From Ailurus styani (taxonomy: Eukaryota > Chordata > Mammalia > Carnivora > Ailuridae), in the NCBI GenBank assembly GCA_002007465.1, contig LNAC01000340.1, positions 270,850-334,849 of the forward strand: a stretch of DNA of 64,000 bases, given 5' to 3'. Positions 1 through 9,881 of this stretch are shown here, one piece after another. The translations under genes were made by a program, and so were the position numbers. A model generated the notes under the pieces. That model saw only the letters and a list, made by a program, of their open reading frames with translations. It had not been told where the DNA came from and did not search any database. Within the stretch, counting starts at the first letter, position 1; each line of letters begins with the position of its first letter.

Positions 1-14
1 GAACCAGAGGAGGT

Positions 15-112
15 CCCTACTATTAGTATCCCCATTTTACAGATGAGCAAACAGAGTCAGGGAAGAGTGATGTGACCCAGGCAGAGCTGCGCTGGAAGCC
101 AGACACCGAGGA
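15..112 (-). mobile_element. MIR SINE fragment, antisense
   Basis: The stretch reads as the reverse complement of the MIR core: a 'CCCATTTTACAGATGAG' block followed by a degraded 'cacagct..gctggaagcc' part. The left edge may lie outside the window. Ancient fossil, no coding capacity. Confidence 0.6.
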
Positions 113-1571
113 CTCGGGCACAGTGAGAGGCTGCCGTGGCCTGCCTGCTGGGAAGTGGGTACCTCATGAGGGAGCACCAGCTGAAGGTAGGCAGGGCTTC
201 TCCGAAGCTCAGGGCGCGCTCACGGAGGGGAGGCCCTGAGAGGTGACTGTGGGGTCCTGGCCGAGCCGTGGGGGTGGTCACTGAGGGAGCCACAGGTCCC
301 CGCCCCTCTGATGCCCACGTGGCCTCTGCCAGGGATGGGGCCCCGGGATGGCTGCACTCTGTTCTAGGCATATCCACGCCAAGGCCCATGATTAGTGCAT
401 GGGGGCACCAGACCCCTGCGGGCCTCTTGCCAGAATCCCCAGGGTTTGGGGGCAAGCTGCCCCACTCCTCCCCTCCCCACCCCGCCCCCCCGAGCCCCAC
501 TGCTGCCGGCCTCGAGTCTGGTGTACCTGCAGAGCCCAGAGCAGAGGGGAACCACAGCACGGCTGAGCCAGTCTGGGGGGGGGCCTGACTCCCCCCCACG
601 AGGCTGGACACTGGCCAAGTGGTCCAGCAGGAGGCAATGACTAAGGCAAAATGTAATTACCCCAACTGCAATTTAGCTCTGCTGCCTGCAAACAGGTCAC
701 ATCCCCCTTCCGCTCCCCCTTCCCAGTCACGGAGGGGGAGGCGGTGGCGCGGCTGAGGACAGCTGGAAGTACGCGCAAGCCTCAGGTCCCAAATGTTTCT
801 GGGTGAGGACTGTGGGGCAGGCGGGGGTCCTGGCTGCCTCCTGCCTTCCCCTGGGTCGTGAGAAGTCACTGCCAGCCTGCTCCGGGTCTATCCGTTTCCC
901 CGGCTCTGCTGGTGACAGCTCCCCTGTGTCCCCCACGATCCCTGGCAGGAGACGGAGCTTAAAAGGCCTGTTGTGCAGGCTCCTGGGGGACTGCGATGCC
1001 ATCTCTCCGTGCCTTGAGTAAGAATGATCCGGGGCCCTGCTGGAGGAGAGGCTGACTCCCCTGACAGGGCCTGAGACGGGAGAGGGAGGTGCTGCCTGGG
1101 GGCAGCTGCTCAAGCCTGAGGGAGGCGGCCCAGGGAGCAGAGCAGAGGCCTGTGGGGATAACTCGGTTACTTCTAGCGTCCTGCGGGAGGGGGCCAGGCT
1201 TTGAAAGCCTGCAGGAGAAGGACATCAAAGAGAGGGAGCGGCAGGCCTCCTCAGGCCTCTGATGGACGCTCCAATCACCTCCTGGTCCCTGTGAGGTGGA
1301 GCCTTGGAGCTGGGGCCACCCTCTGATTTCTGGTCAGCTCCTTACGCCTGACTTTCCTGGACACTTCACCAGCGATTCAGCTCCACACCCGCTGGACTAG
1401 TCCTGCCTTTTGGGACCAGCCCCCGAGATCATGGAAAGGAGAGACCTGGCGGGACTCATTCGTAGGCCCAGGGTCCCCAGCTGCCAGGGTCCTGGGAACC
1501 TCACAGTGCTTCCTGGATCTCGTTTGCTTCCACCAAGACCCAGGATTCGATGCTCAAGAGGGTCCCACACA
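113..1571. other. Unique GC-rich stretch, no gene recognised
   Basis: About 1.5 kb of GC-rich sequence with C-runs near 480-600 and no repeat I can name. Several overlapping frames of 70-184 codons occur on both strands, but none resembles a known protein and they overlap one another. This is expected where stop codons are rare because of GC content. Confidence 0.5.
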
Positions 1572-1637
1572 GTCTGTGCCTGGAGCCGAACACAGGTGGG
1601 CTCGTATCTCATTTGTCTTTCTTCCTTTCTTTCTTTT

Positions 1638-1800
1638 AAAGATGAATTTATTTATTTGGGGGGCAGAGGCAGAGAATCTCAAGCAGACTCCCCACTGAGT
1701 GCGGAGCCCAACATGGGGTTCCATCTCACGACCCCAAGATCATGACCTGAGCCAAAACCAAGAGGCAGATGCCTAACCAAGTAAGCCAGTCAGGTACCCC
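1638..1800 (-). mobile_element. CAN-family SINE (older type), antisense
   Basis: Starts with the antisense A/T tail ('AAAGATGAATTTATTTATTT'), continues with the 'CCCCACTGAGTGCGGAGCCCAACATGG' type body and ends in the antisense head 'AAGCCAGTCAGGTACCCC'. Related pyrimidine-rich words flank it (1620-1635 and 1804-1815), consistent with a decayed target-site duplication inside a MIR. Confidence 0.85.
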
Positions 1801-1935
1801 TGGCCTCCTTTCTTAATTACTGTGTGGCTTTGGGCAAGTCACTGGACCCCTCTGAGCCTCAATTCCTACGTCTAAGATGTGGATAATAACACCTCCCTTT
1901 GCAGTCTTGGTGTGAAGTCTAAGGAGGTAACATGT
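1801..1935 (+). mobile_element. MIR SINE, sense, split by the preceding SINE
   Basis: Clear MIR core: 'TGTGTGGCTTTGGGCAAGTC', then a 'CTGAGCCTCA' block, a degraded 'atgtggataataacacctcc' and 'ggaggtaacatg'. A possible 5' remnant of the same MIR lies at 1572-1630, on the other side of the SINE, so the SINE probably inserted into this MIR. Confidence 0.8.
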
Positions 1936-1939
1936 GGTT

Positions 1940-2410
1940 TCACGTTCCTAGGGCTATTGTTACAAAGTACTACAAACTTACCAGCTTCAACAACACGTTT
2001 ATTGTCTCATCGTTCTAGAGGCTGAACATCTGGGATCAAAGTGTTGGCAGGGTTGGCTCCCTCTGAGAGCAGTGACAGAGAATCTGTCCCACGTTTCTCC
2101 CTGAGCCCCTGGTGATTTGCTGGTAATCCTTGGCATTCTTGGACCAGAGAAAGAATCACCCCAATCTTTGCTTTCACCTTCACATCTGCAGTCCCTGTGT
2201 GCATGGGCATCTGTGTCCAAAACTCCCCCTTATAAGGATATCCCCCTTTAGAAGGATACCAGTCACATTGGCTTAGCAGTCCACCCTATTCCAGTATAAC
2301 CTCATCTGAGCTAACTACGTCTGCAATGAACCTATCTCCAAATAAGGCCCCCTTCTCAAGGACTGGGGGGTTAGGATTTTTGAAGGGACACAGTTCAAAA
2401 CGTAACCCAT
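1940..2410 (+). mobile_element. LTR-type repeat (MaLR/MLT-like), solo
   Basis: Recognised by the order of landmarks: '..GCTATTGTTACAAAGTAC', 'TTTATTGTCTCATCGTTCTAGAGGCTG', a middle 'TGGTAATCCTTGGCATTC' block, 'CCTTATAAGGATA', 'TATAACCTCATCTGAGCTAAC', 'CCAAATAAGG' and an end close to 'ACAGTTCAAAACGTAACCC'. The same family recurs at 32540-32972, and a related one at 36548-36892. No internal retroviral region is present, so it is a solo LTR fossil. The exact subfamily is not asserted. Confidence 0.7.
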
Positions 2411-3094
2411 ACATAAAGATACCAAGCACGGAAAAAGTTCTCAAGAAATGCCAGACCCTTTACCTTCCCCATAAAAGAGGAGCTCGCCTCAGGGGCTGAG
2501 AGAAGTTTCCAGCATTCTAGGGATGGTTTGCCAAGGATGCAGGTTCTGCTTGGTGGAAAAATGCTGTCAGAGGGGTCTGTCTTACCCCAGAGATGTCTTA
2601 TCCCAAAGAAGACGGCTCCACCTGCCCCAGACAGTGAAGGGACGGGGAGAGGCCAAGCCCACCTCAGGCTTTCTGCCCAGGCTTCCCAGCCGGGACCCTG
2701 AGTGGAGATGCCCAAAGAGCTCCCTCCTGCCCCTGGTTACTCCTCTGAGCTGCAGCCTGGAAGAGAATTCTTTCTCTCCCGCTCAGTCCTGGGGAAGCAG
2801 AGCTCATTTCTCTAGCCCTGGGGGTTTGCATACTTCCTGTTTGTCTAATATCATTTTGATCTTAACAGCAGCACCGTGAAAACAATACCGATGAAACACT
2901 GATGCTGGGTGGCATGACCAGCATGGAGTTCCAGATTCTCAGCTGACTCTGCACCAGCAGCCCGCCTGGGAGGGGTTATCTCCTGGGAAGGTGAGTGGCA
3001 GCCCAAGGGCACAGAGCTAATAAATAAGCAGAGAAGGCAGCACAAGGTTTTCCCTGCGGCTGTCCCCACACGGTGCTAGCTTGAACTGCGACAG
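2411..3094. other. Unique stretch, no gene recognised
   Basis: No repeat or coding match seen. Around 2900-3030 there is a faint MIR-like trace ('cccaagggcacagagctaataa') too degraded to call. Confidence 0.4.
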
Positions 3095-3120
3095 TTTTTT
3101 TTTTTTTTTTTTTTTTTTTT
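3095..3120. repeat. Poly-T tract (26 T)
   Basis: Uninterrupted run of 26 T between 'GACAG' and 'GGTTGTG'. No SINE or L1 body adjoins it on either side, so it is a free homopolymer or the tail of an insert whose body was lost. Confidence 0.95.
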
Positions 3121-3779
3121 GGTTGTGTGGAGTGGGGATGGTTCGCTTGGGCAGACCTCCCTGAGGGGAGAGGGGAGTGTATGGGGGAGGAGGAGGAAGA
3201 GAGGACAGTGAGAGGAGGGCCTGGGGCAGGGAACGTGGAAGTGGGAGGGGGGTAGGGCTTGGTCCACGTGGCTAAATCGTGGACGGTGACACCTGTGCCA
3301 CTGCCCTTATGAGAGGTACCAGGCTCTGGTGGGCAAGAGACCAGCTCTGGAGCCTGGAAGAGCTGAGTGTACATCCTGCCCTTTTCTTTGCCTTATTGAA
3401 GGGCCCCTTGAGCAAAGCACTGTCGTCTCTGACGCTCAGTCTCCCCACCTGTGAGACGGAGAGGGCTAGCCATGCCGCCCAGAGTCGTGGCAAGACCCCT
3501 GGATCAGCAGCCTCACCCCCAGTTCTCAGATGAGAAAGTGGCGCAGGGTCAGTGTCAGGAGGTGGAGGTGAAGGGAAGCTTCCAAGAAAGGGGCAGGTGA
3601 GAGGAGATTCTTTCTACTCTCAAAATCTCGATTCTCTTCCAAGGGCTTTAGAAACAATCTTATAGTCTTCTCAGAGCCCTGCTCCTTTTATAATGTCCCC
3701 CCAACCCCTGGGCTCCTGGACCCCAACAGGCTAGCACCACGACTCGACTGTGTTACTGGATGAAATGTTATCACTGTGA
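3121..3779. other. Unique stretch with a purine-rich start
   Basis: Positions 3130-3260 are strongly G/A-rich. The region 3310-3500 has a weak MIR flavour ('gctcagtctccccacctgtgagacgg') that I could not confirm. No coding exon recognised. Confidence 0.4.
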
Positions 3780-3912
3780 TCACTGCTCCATCCCACCCCT
3801 CGGGCAAGGACTGGGTTCCATTCGGGTTGCAGCTCTGGTTCTTAGCTCAAGGCCTGGGACAGAGGGAACGCCTTGCTGGTGTTTGTTGAATGAATAAATG
3901 AACGAATGAGTG
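3780..3912 (+). mobile_element. L2 LINE 3' end, sense
   Basis: Ends in the characteristic L2 3' signature 'TGTTTGTTGAATGAATAAATGAA', preceded by 'gggacagagggaacgccttgctgg', which corresponds to the degenerate 'cacatagtaggtgctcaata' part. Confidence 0.6.
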
Positions 3913-4214
3913 AAAGAAGGAATGAATGCCTTTAAAAGGAAACGACCCGCTTCTGTTACCACGTTCTCCTCCTGTTTATTAAAGTTGTGGGCAGACCTGA
4001 AGAAGAGAGCATGAAGACCAGGAATGTGCACCTGCTCTCACCAACAGGACACCGGGATGCTGTGGCACACGGCTAAGGGGCCATTATTCATGTTATATTA
4101 TGAATGAACGACTGAACTGTGGAGAGCTGGTCTTCTCCTTATGCTTGGCCTCGGAGCACCTGATCCCTTGGTCTCAGGAGCCTCCTACTCAGACATACAG
4201 GTACATTATGAGGT

Positions 4215-4430
4215 GTGGCCCCGGCAGGCTTTGGAGCCAGGCAGATGGGAGTTCTAATCCCAACTCTGCCTCTCACAAGCTGTGTGGTCTTGGCCAGTGA
4301 TTTAGCCTCTTTGAGCCTCTTTCCTCATCTATAAAAGGGTCTATCAATAGCCAAGGATGGTTGTAAAGACCGAATTTAAGTGAGGTGGTTATTTAAAAGC
4401 TCCTAGCACAGTCCTGGAAATACTGTGTGT
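4215..4430 (+). mobile_element. MIR SINE, sense, nearly full length
   Basis: Order of landmarks: 'GGCTTTGGAGCCAGGCAGATG', 'CCCAACTCTGCC', 'AGCTGTGTGGTCTTGGCCA', 'GAGCCTCTTTCCTCATCTAT', then 'agctcctagcacagtcctgg' at the 3' side. Confidence 0.85.
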
Positions 4431-4467
4431 GTTTCTCCCCAGTAATTCACTGTAGGTCAAGAAAACA

Positions 4468-4566
4468 AACTGCTGTGCCCAGTCTCGCCTCAGTTTCTCC
4501 TTCTGTGAAGTGGGGCCAATAACATCTGCTCAGTCTTCTCACAGGACTCTTGTAAAGAGCTGAAGA
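4468..4566 (+). mobile_element. MIR fragment, sense
   Basis: 'CCTCAGTTTCTCCTTCTGTGAAGTGGGG' followed by 'aataacatctgctcag..' matches the MIR central and 3' core. It ends where the L1 insertion begins. Confidence 0.55.
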
Positions 4567-4570
4567 AAAA

Positions 4571-5165
4571 AACAGTGTGGAGATTCCTCAAAAAATTAAA
4601 ACTAGAGCTACCCTATGACCCTGAAATTGCACTATTAGGTATTTACCCCAAAGATGCAGATGTAGTGAAAAGAAGGGCCATATGCACCTCAATGTTCATA
4701 GCAGCAATGTCCACAATCGCCAAACCGTGGAAGGAGCCTAGATGCCCTTCAAAAGACAAATGGATAAAGAAGATGTGGTCCATATATACAATGGAATATT
4801 ACACAGTCATCAGAAAGGATGAACACCCAACTTTTGTATCAACATGGAAGGGTCTGGAGGAGATTACGCTGAGTGAAATAAGTCAAGCAGAGAAAGTCAA
4901 TTATCATATGGTTTCACTTACTTGTGGAGCATAAGGAATAAAATGGAGGACTCTAGGGGAAGGAAAGAAAAAGTGGATTGGGGTAAGTTGGAAGGGGAGA
5001 CAAACGATGAGACTGTGGACTCTGAGAAATAAGCTGAGGGTTATGGAGGGGAAGGAGGAGGGAGGATGGGTGAGCCTGGTGGTGGGTATTAAGGAGGGCA
5101 CGTATTACATGGAGCACTGGGTGTGGTGCATAAACAATGAATATTGGATCACTGAAAAAAGTTTT
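4571..5165 (+). mobile_element. 5'-truncated carnivore L1 LINE
   Basis: About 0.6 kb covering the end of ORF2 and the carnivore-type 3' UTR. Diagnostic 3' UTR words are 'GTGGGTATTAAGGAGGGCACG' (4 mismatches or fewer to the form I recall), 'GGAGCACTGGGTGTGGTGCA' and 'AACAATGAATATTGGATCACTG'. It is far more intact than the other L1 pieces in the window, so it is comparatively young. It lies immediately after a MIR fragment. I see no convincing target-site duplication. Confidence 0.9.
4575..4934 (+). pseudogene. L1 ORF2 protein, C-terminal remnant (about 119 codons)
   Basis: This is the extreme C-terminal tail of the L1 ORF2 endonuclease/reverse transcriptase, downstream of the catalytic domains. 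The frame contains the motifs LLGIYPKD, FIAAMSTIAK, WIKKMW and IYTMEYY, which are characteristic of mammalian L1 ORF2 tails. The full protein is about 1,275 residues, so over 90 % is missing because of 5' truncation during reverse transcription. The remaining frame is unbroken up to its TAA and the 3' UTR follows directly. There is no promoter. The first ATG is accidental, and the part has no catalytic residues, so it cannot mobilise itself. Confidence 0.9.
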
Positions 5166-6093
5166 TTAAAAAACAGCTTAAAAAAATAAAGAAAAACAAT
5201 TATGAATCACAGTAATAATTTAAATCATTTTATAACAAAAAATTAATATAGAACTATATGTAAACTTGTAATTTACATTCAATTATGACCCTTCAAAATC
5301 TATAATTTAAATTTAAACAAAGTTACCCAATGGTTAGTACCAAAATAAACATTAATTTAAAGTGATAAGAAAAAAAAAGAAAATGAAAGTGCTCTGTAAA
5401 CGTCAATGGACGGAGGGAAAATGTGTGTATGTTGTAGTTAACTCCTACGGGCCTTTGTTCCAACTCGATTCCTACGGGCTTGAGAGCTTCCGGGGTTGGC
5501 TTCTCCCTGCTGAATATCCACATGCCTCTCACCTCAGCACCACCACTTCTGATCCTGTCGTCTCAGAAATCGGGGGCAGTCCTATGCCACCATTTGTGCC
5601 AATTTCCCCAGTCTGGATGGAATCATATTCTTACCAAAGTGGAGAGACCATGTCCTTATGGGCATGGGTTGTTTTTCTGGTCTCGGCGATGACAATCGGG
5701 CTGTCCCCCCAGACGGGGTTGTCACCACCCACCACGAGCCTGTGAGATCCTCAGGAGCGCTGACTGGCTGTGGGGACTGGGGACACCCCAGTCAGTAAGC
5801 AGCCCCGCGTGCAGGCGGTAAACCCGGAAAGGTGGAGGAAGGCTGCGCAAAGCCTCCCCTGCATGTTCTGGAACCTGGGGGTCCCTCTCTGGTTTGTCAG
5901 GGCGGCCGGAGCAAGACAGGATGCTAGGCTTCGATGGACACAGATTCCTATGAGCGGGCCTTACTTTTGCAATGGGCCAATTATTCCCTAGCTGTTGCAT
6001 ATAAATATAACTTTTGTCAAAGTCTACCTTCCATGCCTCAGGGCACCTCCCTATGCAAGGGAGCCCTGCAACACATTTAAAAGAATTTTTTTA
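5166..6093. other. Unique stretch, AT-rich then mixed
   Basis: 5166-5400 is about three-quarters A/T with no element I can name. 5400-6093 is non-repetitive to my eye. A plus-strand frame at 5362-5745 includes a short hydrophobic run (SLWAWVVFLVSAMTIGL) but starts in AT-rich low-complexity DNA and matches nothing known, so I do not call it a gene. Confidence 0.4.
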
Positions 6094-6290
6094 GGGGCAC
6101 TTGGGTGGCTTAGTGGGTTAATGCCTCTGCCTTCAGCTCAGGTCATGATCTCAGGGTCCTGGGATCGAGCCCCACATCAGGCTCCCTGCTCAACAGGGAG
6201 CCTGCTTCCTCCTCTCTTTCTGCCTGCCTCTCTGCCTACTTATAACCTCTCTTTCTCTGTGTCGAAAAAATAAATAAAATTAAAAAAAAA
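6094..6290 (+). mobile_element. CAN SINE, young mustelid-type, sense
   Basis: Head 'GGGGCACTTGGGTGGCTTAG', then 'GTTAATGCCTCTGCC', 'TCATGATCTCAGGGTCCTGG', 'CTGCCTGCCTCTCTGCCTAC' and an A-rich tail with AATAAA words. The B-box region is intact in outline, but the element is a retroposon, not a tRNA gene. Confidence 0.95.
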
Positions 6291-6434
6291 TTTTTTTTCG
6301 GGTTCAAAGCCATGGTTTATTGAACTGTTTCATTAATTGGGGACAGTCAGGTGGTTTGCACTTGGGAGCTATTACCCAAAAGACCAACAACTGAAGTTCA
6401 TGAGTATATGTACACGGGCATGTGCACGAACACA

Positions 6435-6436
<2 letters not shown>

Positions 6437-6484
<48 letters not shown>
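6437..6484. repeat. (CA)24 microsatellite
   Basis: Forty-eight bases of uninterrupted CA. Two short interrupted CA words lie just upstream (6431-6436). Confidence 0.97.
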
Positions 6485-6485
<1 letters not shown>

Positions 6486-6769
6486 CTTCTCTGAAGTCTA
6501 GATTATTCTGAGAATGGATTCTAGGAATTCACACTGGCTCAGGGTAAGAACTATTTTTTTTAAAAAAAAGGTTTTGACCTGTATTGCTGAATTAGTTTTC
6601 TAAAGGTTGTGCCCCAAGTGATAGACAGTAGTAACAATTTCCCCTTACTTTTACTAGCATTCACTATTATTTGGCGACTGTCAGAATCTTAGGCCAAATA
6701 CTATGCCACGAATAGAATTATTACAAAGAGAGCTGAGATGTCCTTTCATTTCTTCTCAGAAATCACAGT

Positions 6770-7004
6770 CACCTCTGATGCTTCTTTCTTTCTACACCCA
6801 AATTACAATCATTCACCAAATCGCACGGTTTCTTCAGTGCTAAGTTCTCGTACATATTTTTTCCATCCCTATAAATTCATCTTCAGTCCGGGCCCTTAAC
6901 GTCCCCACATGCACTGTTCCAGTGACCTCTCCAGGGGCCTCCCATGAATGTCTCTCTCGTCGGAGTCATCCTGCCCAATTCCTCTCTTAAAAACAAACTT
7001 TTGT
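6770..7004 (+). mobile_element. L2 LINE, sense, left part
   Basis: Contains the L2-like series 'CATTCACCAAATC', 'TTTTTTCCATCCC', 'cagtgacctctccaggggcctccc'. It appears to continue at 7111-7225 beyond an inserted L1 3' end. Confidence 0.5.
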
Positions 7005-7110
7005 CGTGGTGATGCTTGCACAACTCTGTGAAGGTACTTAGTGCCACCAATCTGTACATTTCACAAATGGCTAGAAGCGTAAATTCTATGTTTATTTTAC
7101 CACAATTAAA
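7005..7110 (+). mobile_element. Old L1 3' end fragment
   Basis: 'GTGATGCTTGCACAACTCTGTGAA', 'GTGCCACCAATCTGTACA' and 'TTTATTTTACCACAATTAAAA' match the common ending of ancient mammalian L1 (L1M) elements. It interrupts an L2. Confidence 0.6.
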
Positions 7111-7225
7111 AAACCTTTTGATTGCCTTTCCGCTCAGAGAGCTTCAGGGGCTCCCTGTGTCTACCAGACACAAGTTCAAAGTGTTCAGCCTTGCTTTTCA
7201 AGTTCTCCACAATCCTAACAATAAT
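7111..7225 (+). mobile_element. L2 LINE, sense, right part
   Basis: 'GCTTCAGGGGCTCCCTGTG' and 'TTCAAAGTGTTCAGCCTTG' correspond to the L2 segment that ends in 'tccttagcctggcattcaaggcc'. Confidence 0.5.
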
Positions 7226-7355
7226 CCTGACGGATGCTGGGCTAGGACGGGGGTAAGCGGTTTACAGGCCCTGTACTGGTCAATCCTCACACCGCTCCTA
7301 GGAAAGATGGGTGACCAGACGAGGAAATCGGGGCGCAGAGAGATGTTTTCCTTTT

Positions 7356-7563
7356 TTTTTTTTTTTTTTTAAAGATTTATTTATTTATTTATTTGACACA
7401 GAGAGAGAGAGATCACAAGCAGGCAGAGAGGCAGGCAGAGAGAGAGGAGGAAGCAGGCTCCCTGCTGAGCAGAAAGCCTGATGGGGGCCTCGATCCCAGA
7501 ACCCTGAGATCATGACCTAAGCCGAAGGCAGAGGCTTTAACCCACTGAGTCACCCAGGGGCCC
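7356..7563 (-). mobile_element. CAN SINE, young mustelid-type, antisense, with perfect TSD
   Basis: Poly-T start, 'AAAGATTTATTTATTTATTT', the 'GCAGGCAGAGAGGCAGGCAG' block and the antisense head ending 'CACCCAGGGGCCC'. It is flanked by an identical 17 bp direct repeat (AGAGATGTTTTCCTTTT) at 7339-7355 and 7564-7580, the target-site duplication. A perfect duplication argues for a recent insertion. Confidence 0.97.
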
Positions 7564-7580
7564 AGAGATGTTTTCCTTTT

Positions 7581-7720
7581 AAAGCCAACTGTATTGTGGG
7601 ATAATTTACTGACAACAAAAAGTCCATTTTCAGCATACAGCCGGATGAGTTTCGACAAAGGTACAACTTGTGGAGCTAAGACCCCAACCAAGTCATAGCG
7701 CATTTCCACCATCCCCCAAG
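7581..7720. mobile_element. Old L1M-type fragment
   Basis: 'GGGATAATTTACTGACAACA', 'CCGGATGAGTTTCGACAAAGG' and 'accaagtcatagcgcatttccaccat' follow the pattern of an ancient L1 3' region ('..gataagttttgacatatgtataca..accatcaccacaatcaagat'). Direction not assigned. Confidence 0.45.
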
Positions 7721-7889
7721 CACTAAGAGATTTAGTCAGCCAACAAAGGAAGTGGCTGAGAGTTGAAGCCAGGTCTGATTCTGGAACCAAACTCCTGGCC
7801 CCTCGTCACCCTCATATCTCCCAGTACCTTCTAGTTACGACTCCTCAGACATGTCTCATTGATGGCAGCCCCCTGTACCCGAACCATAC

Positions 7890-8065
7890 CTTCCACCCCC
7901 CACCTCCGCACTGGAATGCCATCCCTCCTCCTCCTGCTTGACCGAATCCCACCCCTGCCTAGGAGCTTGGCTCTAGTCTTTCCTCCTCCAGGAAGTCTTT
8001 CTGCCTTGACCCAGCCAGACCAAGGGCAGGGCTCCTCTCCTCTGAATGCCCACTGCCTTGTGATC
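7890..8065 (+). mobile_element. L2 LINE fragment, sense
   Basis: 'CACTGGAATGCCATCCCTCC' and 'CCTCCTCCAGGAAGTCTTTC' match the 'cctggaatgccct..' and 'ctccgggaagccttcc' landmarks of L2. Confidence 0.6.
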
Positions 8066-8599
8066 TACTCAACTGATGGTGATCAAATACCATTTTTATT
8101 TTGGGGATTAAAAAAAGTTATCCTTTATCTCTCATGGACCAGATGATCCCTGAGTCTTTCCGGCAACGACTGTGATTTTTCAACTGCAAAATGTAGCTGG
8201 GGTCTTTGTCAATCAGTGGGTTTCCTCAAAGATCACGGGACTCACAGTAATAAAAGGGGTAAAATTACATCTGCTGACATATTTCCTGGGCCGGCAGAAT
8301 TCACGGGGCCTTACTCCTTATGAGCAATCAGTGAGGCCTTTGAAACAGCGGCTAAGTTACACTGAACACCAGTGAACGTGGCAGGTAACGTCCTTTCCTT
8401 CTCCTGGGAATGCCTCCCAGCCAAGTTAAACAGACCCTGGCACAGAGCTTTGGCCTTTTCCTAATGGTATTTGGAAAGTTAGAGGCCTCGTGTCTCAGGC
8501 ACTGATAACATGGATGCACTTCCTTATAACATAACAGAATATGTGCTGTGTGAGTCTCAGTTTCCCAACTGTAAAATGGGGGATAGTAACAACCTGTGG

Positions 8600-8850
8600 C
8601 AAAGGGGTGAACACGCTGACCTCTGAGGACAGACCCCCTAGGTCCAAACTCCAACTGACCTGTTTAGCAGCAGCTGTGGGGCTATGGGAAAGTCACTTAA
8701 CCTCTCTGTGCCTTGGTTTTCTCATCTGTAAAATGGTGATAATAAAGGGGCCTACAGCTTAGAACTGTTATGGAGGCCAAATTAGTTCACCCATGTGACA
8801 CACTTAGACCAATGACTGGTACACAGTGTTTTGTGAACAATGGTGATTAT
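8600..8850 (+). mobile_element. MIR SINE, sense
   Basis: Strong core: 'GGGAAAGTCACTTAACCTCTC', 'CTGTGCCTTGGTTTTCTCATC', 'TGTAAAATGGTGATAATA'. A second partial copy of the same core ('CTCAGTTTCCCAACTGTAAAATGGGGG') lies just upstream at 8550-8585, so two MIRs sit head to tail. Confidence 0.85.
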
Positions 8851-8998
8851 TAGCTCTTCAGAGCCCCTTGGGGGGCCTGAGGAGGATATAGTTAGCTTTG
8901 TCTTGGGCTTGGGTGGCTACAAAGGTTGCTCAGTAGAGAGACTACGTAAGTGGACCTTGCAGGATGCATAGGAGTTTGCTAGATAGAATGTATAGAAT

Positions 8999-9030
8999 GT
9001 GTGTGTGTGTGTGTGTGTGTTTGTGTGCGC

Positions 9031-9084
<54 letters not shown>
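8999..9084. repeat. Compound (TG)n(GA)n microsatellite
   Basis: (GT) repeats to 9020, a short 'TTGTGTGCGCGT' bridge, then 26 uninterrupted GA units to 9084. The alternating purine-pyrimidine half could adopt Z-DNA and the pure purine half H-DNA. Confidence 0.97.
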
Positions 9085-9086
<2 letters not shown>

Positions 9087-9087
9087 A

Positions 9088-9258
9088 AGCTTGGCCTACC
9101 TTTCCTATAAAGGCCAGACAGTAAATATCTTCAGGTTTGTGGGCCATATGATCTCTGCGGTAACTACTCAATTCTGCTTGTTGAGCGGGTATGGCTGTGT
9201 TCCAATAAAACTTTATTTACAAAAATAGGCCCTTAGGCCACAGTTTGCCAACCTCTGA
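9088..9258. mobile_element. hAT-type DNA transposon fragment
   Basis: 'AAAGGCCAGACAGTAAATATCTT', 'GTGGGCCATATGATCTCTG', 'GTTCCAATAAAACTTTATTTAC' and the terminus-like 'CAGTTTGCCAACCTCTG' mark the non-autonomous hAT family whose ends read 'CAGGGGTCGGCAAAC'. The internal half is deleted. It begins 3 bp after the microsatellite. Confidence 0.65.
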
Positions 9259-9472
9259 GTTAGAGGATTAAGGGGACCCAAACCCTTATTTGTGGCAGTA
9301 GTAGACCTGGCCATGCTCCTTTAGATGAATGTTTTTTGGTTTTTTTTGTTTTTGGTTTTTGTGAAGAGCTGAGCCTCAGGCTCTTTTCCACAGCAGAGTC
9401 GTAAACATTTCTTTAAAACTTCTTAAAACTAACTAGAGGGGAAATTAATGCCCAGATAATCATCCCTTTATG

Positions 9473-9474
<2 letters not shown>

Positions 9475-9538
<64 letters not shown>

Positions 9539-9552
9539 GAGAGAGAGAGGCA
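9475..9552. repeat. Second compound (TG)n(GA)n microsatellite
   Basis: About 30 bp of TG followed by about 48 bp of GA/GAAA. It has the same composition and order as the one at 8999-9084, 0.4 kb away, though the flanks differ. Confidence 0.95.
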
Positions 9553-9881
9553 GAAGTAGTATGTCCATATCTCTGCCCATGCCAGAGGAAATTTCCCGAC
9601 ATCTTTCCTTCCTGGCTGACATTACTGGGAGCCATGAAGTTTCAAGAAGAGGTAGCTCTGGACAGCAAAAAGTCTGCCTCTCCCAGAAGTCCTCAATGCA
9701 TGCCACCTTGAGGAGGGAGGCTGGACAGACGTGGATAATCCCCTGTCATGTTCTAGTCAGGTCACGGGCCCCCTGCCCGTGTCTGTCAGCACTGGGGCCC
9801 TCACTGTGTCCCCCGACCCCACACCTGGGTAGAATTTTCAAATGTTGTCTGTGGGGCCAGGATGGGACTTACAAATATGGT

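Noticed and set aside
5362..5745. 127-codon frame with a short hydrophobic run
   Set aside because: It begins in AT-rich low-complexity DNA and has no good start context. It resembles no family, and no splice or conservation hint was seen.
6094..6290. tRNA-like promoter boxes in CAN SINEs read as tRNA genes
   Set aside because: The copies cannot fold into a complete cloverleaf and carry A-rich tails and target-site duplications. They are retroposons.
9001..9228. Val-Cys and Arg-Glu repeat frames
   Set aside because: They are translations of the (TG)n(GA)n microsatellite.
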